64,000 nt of DNA from Ectocarpus siliculosus (Eukaryota > Sar > Phaeophyceae > Ectocarpales > Ectocarpaceae), in contig FN648493.1 of assembly GCA_000310025.1 (NCBI GenBank), positions 126,018-190,017 on the forward strand. The letters are read 5' to 3'. The notes below the pieces were generated by a model that had not been told where the DNA came from, searched no databases, and saw only the letters and a program-made list of their open reading frames with translations. This document shows positions 12,701 to 24,700 of this stretch, in pieces (position 1 is the first letter of the stretch; every line of letters begins with the position of its first letter). The translations under genes were made by a program, and so were the position numbers.

Positions 12701-15700
12701 GGTCATCAGCTGGGCCTCGACATCAATGAGCGATACGGGCAAGCGTTCAAGGTCTGTACGGCGAGCCCGCTTTCACAAAGCAGCGCTGAAAAGGACAGGC
12801 CGATTTTGCGACAATGACAACGTAGCGCTGATCCTATCTCACAACCGACGAAAACAACCTTGCGCAAACGAAACCACTGCTGGTGCTATTATAAAATATT
12901 TTTTATTACCACAATCGAAAAATCGGCGTACGTCGACGTTTGTAAGCGAGAACCTGAAAAAACACTGAAACAAACGGACTCTACAAGCTGCGAGAACAGA
13001 TCAATGCCAAGCATCCAAACAAAATTGAACTGAGTGGCGACCTCCTCGGTGGCATTAGAAGCTCCCCGGTGGCAATAGAATACGATCTCCAATAAGGAAA
13101 GGGCCTACTCTCTCACCTATGAGGAAGCCGTCATCGTCTGAGCTACCGGATGAAGACTCGTCCTCAACGGTTTCGCTGATCAAAGTTGGTCGTGTCGAGC
13201 CTCCGAAGATTGGAGGCTCGTGGGTGTCACACCTGCATTTCAAGAAATGGACAGGACTTCATAGATCAAACTGACCAGATGGGTCTAGAAGGTTATTCGT
13301 CCCGTTCGAATGAAAGCAGACACTCGTCGTGAGCTTGATCATGGCAAACAAGTGCGTGATATCGCTCGCATTCCCTTAGTAGCAGGGCACTACAAAAACA
13401 CTATTTGTCAAAAAATCAAACTATCTAGTAGAGGAAGTCTGTTGTGGAATACACGATTGCCGCCGGGAACAAGTCAATCTCCGTTCGTGGACATGTTTGG
13501 AGAGGTTCGTCCATTACGCTAAAGCCGGGTCATTCTATTAGTCCGCCAGACGTTTGCCATACGAATCGGCGCTATTTGAGAAGAAAAGCCAACGCTGCTA
13601 GAGCAATGCTAGAGCACATATGTGAGGCTAAGCAAAGGCCTGCGGCACCATGCTCACGGCGGACAGTACGAGCAGAAAACGATTTTACATTTTTCCCTTT
13701 TACTTACAAGCAAAGTATGTAGGCTGCAGCAGCATGCATGCGCACGCTACATGAAATTAGGGTCGCAAACAAATACGTTGACGTTAATCGACTGAAAAGG
13801 ACTCCTCGAGCTCAAGGGCTGACATTGGCTGAAACCGTTCACAACGAACACGAAGGTCGCCTGTGGAATGCCATGTACAGGTTCGCTTGCCCCTTGCAAC
13901 CCTCCGCTCGGCCGTGCTACTTCCTTACATGATCACCCGGCTGCCTCGAGCTGATGCGATCTCGTCTGCGATTCTTGCAGGTACGTGGTCAGTAAAACAG
14001 AACCGACAGGTCTTCCCGAGCCCCCTCCAGTTGCAATGCAGGTTTTGGAAGTGGCCGGTACCGCATCTCTGGTCGCACACCTACGATGAAATTTAAACGC
14101 TGTGGTTGTTGCTGGGTTTACCCGTTCAAGACGGCCACAATTATGCAGAAACTGAAAGGCCGTGGATGGCATTTATGTTGTAAGGTTTGTGCGTACCGTA
14201 TCCTCGATGACGCACGGTACATGTACAAGCGAACGCCAGGAGTACCGTCATGTTTCTTGTGGACCAACCCTCAACTTTACAGCCCTGACACTGTTCTGCT
14301 TTAAACTTACCACGCTGTTCACTCAACAGACATACATATAGTCCCTTCCAACAAACGTCGGGCGCTCCCATCTGCGGCTCATGTCGTAGCCGACCATTTG
14401 ACAATACGCCCACACTGAGCCCACCAATCCTTTTCTTTTGGAGTAGAATACTACTGAGTGTTACTGAAAGTATTGTCTGAGTCGTTGGGCAGGGCTCGTC
14501 AGGGTACAACATGTGGATGGGGTCACGCGATTCAGTAGGGCCATATTATTCGGCAAAATGTACGAAATGTAAAACCCAGCGTGCTTTACCATTCATCGAT
14601 TGGATTGGGGTTCACGCGTGTGGGAGTCAGACGCATGTGATTGTGCAACCAACCACAGTCGCCTCCAAGTACCAGTGGAGCTGGTCCGCTACGGTGATGA
14701 CGTTACTCTCGACTGTACACCACTGCGAAGGTCCAGCAATGGCGGTGTTACCGATAGGCGCACCGTGTCAGTTTTCTTGCTGCACTCCGGGGTGCACTCG
14801 AGCGCCTCGGGTGGACGCTTTGTGTCACACATGATCACGTGCTTCCTGATGCTCTCGGTCCCGCCTCCGTCGTATCGCTTGCCTGGTGCAGCTTTCGCTA
14901 CGGTGGTCACATCGAACTGCTGCGCAAGTTCTCGGTCTACCCGTAACGCTGCCTCTCCGTCGGTGTAACACAGCCGACAGTGGTCGCCGAACAATGTGGG
15001 GTTGCCTGGAATGTTTCAGTCGTCGTGGTGGGGGACGGAAAACTGTTGACATGCTAGGAAGTAAAGCTGTAAATCATCGACGGTATCCTGCGAACATCTG
15101 GTACAATGTTAGCTTTCAATAGGAGATACCCCTATTCACCACGAAGGCGGTACTGCATCGCTGGCAAGATGAAATGTCAATCGCAAGATCCTCTATTTGC
15201 GATTAACGAGAGAATTGTCTCATTCTGTCACTGGTTTTGCCGAGTGAGAGACCTGTCGGTCCAGCTGCAAGACTGGAATATACTGTTACACTTCCCAGAT
15301 CGTACACAGTATCAATTTAATGGTGAGCTAGGAGTGCATTGCGTCATCATCCACATATTGTGAAGTGATTAGTAGAGACTGCACTACGAATTCGAGCCAC
15401 ACCCACGTCTTCCTACGATCGACAAACTTCTTCTGTGTACTCGTTTCTAGTAAAACATTTGAGCTGAAAACAGAATCGTTCAACGATAGGGGTGGCTTGC
15501 GGGGTTCGAAATGTTTCCGGAAAATGAGAGCAATATCGTTGTCTCCCCCTCCGGAACATTACAATATTTGATTCGACCCTTTCCCATGCTCTTCAATACC
15601 TCTAGCACCATGTTTTCGGAAAGTCTAGGCATTAAGACAGATGGCAGGACACCGTCTTCAAGTGCGTAGTTCCCATCAAATGTTACTGAAATGCCGATGT

Positions 15701-18700
15701 GATACCCCACACTATCAAGCAAGAGCTGCTGTAGATGAAACAGAAGCTGTATTTGCATCACATTTGGCGAGGGAGGAAGGGACGATTGGCTATCGGCGAT
15801 AGGTCCTGAGGGAATAATGTTCCGTCATAACGAGGGCGCGTGTCCAATGGTTTAACAGCTAAGGCGCGCAAAACTTGAGTACGCCTCCTCTCCCCTCGCC
15901 TGCACCACAGTGATGGTTGTCGAATCGAGACGGCTCATCTCTCTCATCCGCCCAACACGTATCGTCGCACGTTGTAGACACGCTGGCGGGAAGCCCTCTT
16001 AGACGACGGGTTCCGCAGGAAGTCGTGCACTTTGCGATGGTGGCGTTTCCTTGCGAGAAACCGGCCTTCACACCTGTGTTGCGTCAAACGGCCAGCATCG
16101 CGTGGATCACGTATTCATAAACTCCTGGCATATCGTGCGACAAGATTTCCGGGCATTTCGAAGGTAATTTTGGCGTGATTCTTGCCGGAAACATTCCACA
16201 AACACGAAGCAAAAATAACTACGAAGCTATTGACGCGGCTAACGCGGCGGTCACGATGTTTGCTGTTTCAACCTACAGAATAACGTTTTTATTGTTTTAT
16301 ACACAGTGATATTATTTCGTTTGCCCTGCGACAAATCGTGGTGCACGTAACCACCACACTTGACCGGCCGAGGTCACCACCTCAAGTTTAACAAACAGTT
16401 GTGGCGTACTGCTAGTTCAGTGCTGGTGACCGGCCCAGGGCACCACCTCGACCTGTTGCGCGCTTTGATTCAATTTTTATACGGGCCTCTCGATTCTTAC
16501 GTGCGCCGACCTTCCTCACGCCTATCAGCACGTAGCGTCGGCATGGACTTACCTCTGTTCCAGACAGATCCTCCGCGGCTGTTGCTTCCGTGGACGAACA
16601 ACGTATCGGTTGCGACGGCACCCAGCATCTCCCCTTCGCTCACGTCGTAAAACCCAACGTTAGATATCTGGCGTTCATCAGCGGGGAAAAATAGGGGGGA
16701 GCCCTTCTTCAGCTTTTCCTCATGAGCGGTGAATGATGCCATGGACTGCGCTTGGACCTACAACGTAGATCTTGAGTAATCATTCATCGGCAAATGCCCG
16801 TTCGTTCTGAAGCACATGATGTAACCAAGAAAAAGTCCTCTCAACTTTCCTACGCTGTTGTACTCTTACTTGATACGATGACGGTATTAATACATACATC
16901 TATACTACAGTTTACAGACCACTGACACCATCCCACACATTTCTCCTGCTATCATACACATACATACGTGGTGTTCGCAAACAAGATATTTACCATGTTT
17001 TTACCACTATGGTAGCCTCCTCTTGTAAATACTAACGGTCGGTCTTAACGAAGAAATCAGATCTCGAAATCACATTCAGATTTGGTTATAAGACCGGAAG
17101 ATCCGCAGAACTCTTTCGTTGATTGGCTGAAATGTTATGGAACCCGTCGAATCTTTAGGACTTAACACAGGACGACCCAAAACCAAATCGGGATTTGAAA
17201 ATAGGTTAATTCATTTAATCGGATCCCGATTTGGGTGAACAGCGTCCATAGTTGCGGGACCACGGTCTACTCGCATACACGGCGTGTGCCCACCTACCCC
17301 CATCGACACGAACTCCATCCACCGCCGAGCACAGAGGAAAGAAAGAGCTCACAAAGCCAATCCAAAGGGAGGGCGACTGCGCATTGTTGTTGCACGTGAC
17401 TGGCGCCGAAAAAAAACGTGTGCGGGATGTGTTGGTCTGTGGGGCAATCTCCCGTGGGTTGTCGAACTTCAAATGCACAGACGAATTGGCGGCTTTCCGT
17501 CGGACGAGGGTCGGTTCAAACTCTCACATGCATAGAAATCGTGTCAGTACCGCACAGAGGCCATGTACGCGTTTGGTGTGTGCTTGTCGGGAGCGATAGC
17601 TCCCCATGTGGTGTGGGCACGTCATAACAGTACGTCACAACAGCAATCTGGCAGTTGGCAAGCGGCGGACCTCTCGGGTTGTTCGCGGTGGACTGCAGAG
17701 ATTCGTTTCCATTTGGCAGATCTCCCGTTAAGACACACAGGCCATTTCTGTCCAGATTTGGGTAGATCCGACTCTTTTATTCATATATCGAAATGTGATT
17801 TCGAGATCTGATTGGTTGGTTAATACCGACCCTAATGTCCACCAAAGTCGGCTTTCTTTTCCTATTTCATCTTGGTTCGGCAAAGACCCTTCTTTTTCCC
17901 GTTCGAAACCTACTTACTACCGACATGTTGTACTGAGATCGCACTCGTTAATACTTCTTTTGAACGGAACGTGGACGCTACAAACGAAAACGTACTCTAC
18001 GGAGCGTTGATATTCCACCCCCACATGATTGGGGTCGATTCTCTTGAAGTCGATGTTGTCCTCCTCCCTTCTGCTTCTTGGCACCCGCGCAATATTGTGA
18101 AGCATTTGTGAAGGCAACACCAAATTTATCAAGCGGGAGCGCCCTATCCTCTCAAGGACGCGTCGTCAATGGCCTACAGCTGACGCAACCAAAGTTCATG
18201 ACCCTCCCCGATTCCGCAACTCCCTGCTATGTGTACTCAAGGGTTGTTCCATGTCTGCCCGAGAACCAACATACGCCTCCTCCCTCGCCGCTCCCATTCG
18301 TGTTTTCGTGGAACCACTTCAGGAAGCAAAACAAGCCCAGAGGAGAATTCTGGATTTGCTTTGTGTTTGCTCCCAATAGCCAGACATGCAGGATTCGGAG
18401 CCACAGAGTAGCGCGCCTTTTCTCCACCCACTCCGGTTGGTTCCTACCTTGATTTCTAGCGCGCGCCGGGTCCAGCCCCCCCCTTTCGCTCGTCGACATC
18501 CGCCGGATTTGATGTACAAACGCTAGAACTTTCCGCTGGTGGCTTCTTGTCGCCAGAAACAAGAAAATCGTTAACATTTCTAACTCATGACAACATCGCT
18601 GGAGTGTTCCCAGCTCAAGCACTGCACAACCAGAGCGACCGGCTCTGACAAAATCGGGCATACCCGGACCTCGAATAGCAAGGAAAGTGTAAATAAGATG

Positions 18701-21700
18701 CGGTCACACTCGACCGGGGGCAGCTCTGCAACAGTCTAGTGGCACTCACGAGGTTGGTGACGACAAACTTGTTAGCGAATCGCTGCCAGAGCGGCCACGT
18801 GTACGGGAAGTCCGCTATGGTAGCCCACAGTGCGACGTCATAGCTGCGTCACGGGAAGAACGACAGAAAGTTCGGCGGCGGCGGTACAAAACAAACGCTT
18901 AGAACTCTTATGCGTTTCAGGAGCGTGCATGTTGGCAAGAAATATTTTTGTCCCAGCGTGGTGCTGCACTTCTGCACAAACCTGTGGGTTTTGCTGAACA
19001 CTCCCGTGTGAATAACCTGGCTTGTCACGGAACTCGCTGCGCAACTCCAGCAAGTAACGTGCGTTTCCTATTTGCTAATTAAGGAATAATAAAAATATAA
19101 TACACCGGGTAACCCTACCAATGTCTCTCTGAAGCGCCGAACACGCAAGGAACAAGTTCATGATTGAAACGCCTCATGTTTCAACGAATAGCCTCTACAA
19201 CTGTGTAGGCCGGGCTTGCGACAAAAATCGCAGTTACGTCGGGTAGAAGCACAGAAGTTACATATGTCCAACTGAAAAGTGCTCACGGTAAATCGTACTC
19301 CCATCGGTATAGAGTGTAGTTCACAAACTCGGCGAAGGCTGGAGCCGTGTTGTTATCTGCAGTAGATCAAATGGACGACAATCATCAGAAGCAGGTGAGC
19401 ACAATGAGTTGGTCGGGAGGGGGGGGGGGACCAACGAGCAGACGAGTGTGTATGCGTTGTGTCACTGATACTCGTTTGGGATATACATTGCAGCAGCAAT
19501 GGCGTTGTCTAAATGAAGTCGGCGGCACGTTCAACACGTACGTATCTGGATCACAAACGGCCAAGCAACGCGTTAGGTTAGCATCAAGAGTAGTTGCTCG
19601 CGACTACTGCTTGCTGCTCGCCAAGCATTCCAGCGGAGTCACCGAGTCGTGGTATCCATCGCAGCCTGGACATTTACAATCTGTGAAAACAAGAACCTTG
19701 TGTACACTGACGCTTGATTCCTCGAGCCCACTTAGTATCTTCACGTGAAGATACATCCTAAGCGGTCTGATATTTTACAGATGCTCTCACAAATTGCGTT
19801 GCCGTTAAGATGGCCAATGATGTGCCACATCCCGTGTACCATCGCTGTCTCGTGGAACTCCACCCCGACCAGCGTGCTCCCCTTCATCCAAAACGGTTCC
19901 TCTGTCGTGAAGGCAGCCTGGACAGTTCAACGATAGACGTGGGGAGCGCAACGTGGCTTTTTGCTGTTTGAAAATTTCGGACACATTTTGTTCTTCCTCC
20001 CCGCGTGTGGTAAGCCATCGGTGGTCGCTCACTCATAGAAAAATGATCCGTCCACTCAAAGACGGATATTCAATGCGAATGAACGTTGGCGTGCGAAGCA
20101 TTTAGTATACCCCCATCGGGAATGCTATCGCTTTCACTCCTCACCCACGTTGTCACTGCCCTGTAGCAAAGCGTTGCCAGATATGCTCGGTTTCAAGTTA
20201 TCCCGGGGATATATGGGCGCATCCCCGGGTGAGCAAAAATTCCATGGAGATGCACATTTCAACCCCCCCGTATCGTGAAACGCATGGGGGACTGACACGG
20301 CGAAAAGGCATAATAAGAGCACCTCACGGTCAACTGGCGAGTAGCTCGAAGGGAAAGAGGCAAGTAATTGAGCATATTCGCAAGCTATAGGAACGCCTAC
20401 AGACAACGACGGTTTCGACTCAACTTGGGAAAATAATCAAAAAGGTGGGCAGAGGAGAATGTATAAGTATAAAAGAGAAAAGGGAGTGGCTCAAAAGGAA
20501 AACAGAGAGAGGCCTCAAGAGGACAAGCAGACGACTGCGTAGCTGAACTTCAGGAAAAGAGGGCAGCAGGGGCTGGCGGAATAGTGAATGATCTTGAAAT
20601 GGGAGAGGAGTAATAACCATATTGATACTGTAGTTGTACAATTGGATACGCACCGCAGAGGTGGAGAGAAGGAGTAGTGGTTACCCTATTCGAAACGGGA
20701 ATGAGACAAACCCTGCAAAGTATGGAGAGACAACGCTACCGGACATCGTTGGAAATTGTTAATAATATTTCATTTGCCAGCCGACAATTGCAGATGGTTC
20801 CAACAAAACTTTCTTCGTTGAAAATTATTATACAAGATTTTTACGATTGAATGACGGGAACAATGACGGAGGAAAAAAAAATACAAGCGGAGGACAAGCT
20901 GGGTGTAGGCCAAAGGGTAGCGCAGACCATGTGTGCATACAAAGGAAGGAGTTCGAGACGATGGGCACACAATCCAATGTTTCTGTTCAAACATACAGAA
21001 GCCTATGTGTATGGTGTAATGAATTATGGGGGAAGATATGGGAGATAGGGAGCAGACGAGAGATGTGGACGGAGAAATTTCAAAGTAAGGTGATGAATTT
21101 GAGGGGTTGCACACGGATGTACGTTGTCACCTGATATTCCGAGGTTTACATTGATGACACGGTAGTAGCAGTAGAGCAGCAAAGGAGGCAGTAGAAGTAA
21201 ATGAAAAGGTGTTCGGACTGCTGTTTCCGTGTCATTTTGTGGGGAGAGCGGAAACACCCGAAGGACTCTGATAGCAAACAGGAAATGGAGATTGACAGCG
21301 AACGTACTAACTGATATGCCACGAGGAAATTCCGATCGTAGACCAACATAGATACGTTCCTTAAAGTAGAGATATCCAAAGACTGCCAAGTTGCACAGGT
21401 GGCACCACAGGTAAGGAAAATAACTGCAAGGCGCATGCAGGTGAGGTGGATGCGATCCTGACAGACTCGCATCTTGTCAGTCCGATTGAATATGTATTCC
21501 TTTCAATGCAATGGTACTGAACTTGAGAGTATGCAGGAGAAGTATTGGAAGGTATCAAGAAGGGACGAAACAGTTCAGATGACAGCAACATATATAACTA
21601 GGGTTAAGCATTGGCCAATGGGGCTGGGGGCCAACATCCAGGACGGATGGTGGTGAGTGTCCGGGAGGAAGGAAAGAAGAAGAAGAAGAAGGGGAGAAGA

Positions 21701-24700
21701 TTTGTTGGGGCGGGAAGAAGGGACGGTGTTGGGAGAGGCAAGGAAGTGGTGAAGAATTTCGGCACTCGACGAGGGCGCGGTCCCGTCGGGGGTGAAAGGG
21801 AAATGTCAGTCCGTGGTCTTGTCTCTATCGGAATCGAAAAGTCGAAAAATCGAGGTATATATTATGTACATAACGATGGAGAAGGCCGACGAGGAAGGTA
21901 CGAAGAGAGGAAATTGCACCCCATGTTCGAAGTCGGTGTGAAAACCGCCGCAAGGAAGGAGCGCGGAGGGAACAAAAAAAAAACGGAGACGTCGATGTTT
22001 GCGTCGTGGAACGATCCTGCCGTATAACGCAGGTACTCGCCAATGCAAGACAAAGAGGTAAAATACCCATCGTGAAAGTCAAAGCGCAGGTCATAGCTGC
22101 ATATTATGACTCAAATGCGCGAAGAAGTTACTTATCAACAAGAAGTTTGAAGGTCGGCTGAGAAGGTTTGAAGCCACAAACACTTCAGCGACGATGGCAA
22201 GCGCAACGTCAAAAATTCACAGGAAAATAAGTGTATACAAGAAAAGTGCATACAAAAAAGAAAAGGCCGGATGCCGACCTGCTGCTCTCTCGGAATGAAT
22301 GGATTCCCACAATTTCCAACAGGTACTCCACAAGTACGGACATATGAAGTTACTGGGTAGAGAGAGATCGAAACGGTTTTTCATGTGAAGACAACAACAA
22401 CAACAACATCAACAATGATGAAGGTCGACCCGTCCTGCGTCGTTCGGTGTAAAATGATAAATGCGAAAGGTGGACTGCGTACAGATCCAGCCGTCTGTTT
22501 CGGCAGTGGCAAAGAAATAGGGGTGTTTGTTTGTTTAATTAATTGGTTTTGGGTTTATTATTTTTTGGGTTTTTGGGAGACAATATATATATAGGGGTGT
22601 TTGTTTGTTTAATTAATTGTTTTTGGGTTTGATATTTTTTGGGTTTTTGGGAGACAAGTGCCACCACATGTCGCAAAAAAAGAAAAACTGAGCGGGATAC
22701 CGTGAGACATAGAACACCGCCTTCTCTGTCGTTGCAGGCAGGTTTGCTTCCACAACCCGGGAACCCAACCCACTCTTGTGTTTCGGCCTAAAAGACTCCA
22801 ATCGACGCAAGCACCGGTAGGAGAGTGCATGGCAGATGCCGTGACAGCACAACTCCACTCTCCTACGACATCTATGTACAGTAGTACTGCTGTCGTTGTA
22901 GCACCATGTGGAAGATCTCCGAGGGGTCCTCCTGCGCGGTAACGACAACATGGCGAGAGCTCTACGTGTACCTGTCGTCTGACACATGGGGACACATGTG
23001 GCAGCCGCACGACACACGAACGGATGTTTGCATCGCACTGTACTGTGGTTCGCCGTGGCAGGAAGTATCCCATCCAGTTAGGTCGTTGCCGTAGTACGCG
23101 TACGTCGTTCGGCGTCTAGTCCATACTGCTGATGCAAAAACACAGCAGTAATCGAGCTATGCATGAAATGTTTTGCTCCGGTTCACTTTTGCCTCCACAC
23201 CCCGAGAATCTCACTGCTTTATCTCGACCTACAAGACTCCAATCAACAAACCAGCCCTGGCAGAAGTGCGTGGAAGATGCTGTGACAGCACAACTAAGTC
23301 GACACTCGTACGACTTCCATGTACAGTCGGCGTCTGGTCCATGCTGCTGTAGAAATACAAAAATCGAGCCGTCTTTTTTTTTTTCCCCATACTAGTAACA
23401 AGAAATGTATCACGTCACGATGACCATCCTGTGAGTTCATATATAGCATGATATCAGCGTTGTTCAAGTACGACGAGCAACGCAGCCTTAAAGGCAGAAC
23501 TGTGAATGTACTCACTTGAACAAAAAGAGACACGATGATGAACACGCGATTGCCAGCAATAGAGTTGACAAGGGGATAAGATGGGCCAAAGAAGTCGAGA
23601 AAACATGGAATGGGATTCGAGGAGACCACAGAAGAGTTCGGGGGGTACAAGAGTGAACTCAAGGAAGGATAACAACAAGAGAGCGAACAACGTTAGAAAA
23701 TGAGGTGTATAGGTAAGGTATTCGGGAAGCTGACCGAACAGATAGGCATAAATCATTTCTTAGTAGCCCGTTGGAGCATGCGAAAAAGCTGGAAAACTAA
23801 CTTCGATTAGGTGACCTGGGCTTGCCAGAAGAGGGAGGAAGAGGTGTATCAGTGGTAAGGCGGAGAAGTAAAATAATATGAAGCATGCCCGTATGGCAAA
23901 GAGGTGGAGAGTACAACTCACGTCATCGAAGAATGTGAGCTATGTAGGGACGAAAGAGAGGCCCTCGAGGAGCAGCCGAGGAACATAAGACGCGGCATGG
24001 CTAAGTGGAGTTGTTGTTGTTGTTGCTTTCTTTCACAAAAAAAACCACCACCCTCTCTACTCGGTACCTCCATATGTCCGTACTAAGCTAACACTTGACT
24101 CGGTCGATTCCCGTGGTCACAGGATAACTTACCCCAAAAATGGTATAATGACATAAAATAAACCCGAGGATCAGCAAAACGAAAAACAAGGAGAAAGTAG
24201 TCTGGAGTACATTTGATGATAGCGCGATAACGATCGCTATATTGGGTGACACCTGGATGGCCACAGGGGCCAATCAGGATGAGGATTTGATATTATGGCA
24301 AAACAGTTGAGATGCCCAAATATTGGCGGTGCCTCTGGCAGAAGTAGAAACTGTGCTCCGACTCAAAGGGAATGCGGGGTCAACTATCAAGAATAAATCT
24401 TGCAACTTTATATGAGAACACCACCCCCCCCCTCTTATCGTTGAACGCAGCGGTACTAGAAAATAGACGATGGCCTCAGAGGGCAGAAGTGCTGTGGATG
24501 TGGTACCTTTCGCACAAAGTACATGAAGGAAGGAGCGATTTTTCAATCGCTGAAGGTTATTTTGGCAATAGTGCTCCGCTCTCTCTCGCGCTCTCCTGAG
24601 GATGCGTGGCCATCATTTTAGCAGGAAACGCCCTCACTATTGAACCCACCTTGTACAGGCGCTCGAAGCTTGTTTCATGAGCAATGGTCACGTCCGCCTC

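Noticed and set aside
15480-15761. 93-codon minus-strand frame in intron 7, with protein-like composition
   Set aside because: It does not fit the phases of exons 7 and 8 and I recognise no family; possibly a fragment of another element.
18227-18661. 144-codon minus-strand frame
   Set aside because: It lies in intron 5 between exons 5 and 6, has no conserved motifs and no matching splice phases.
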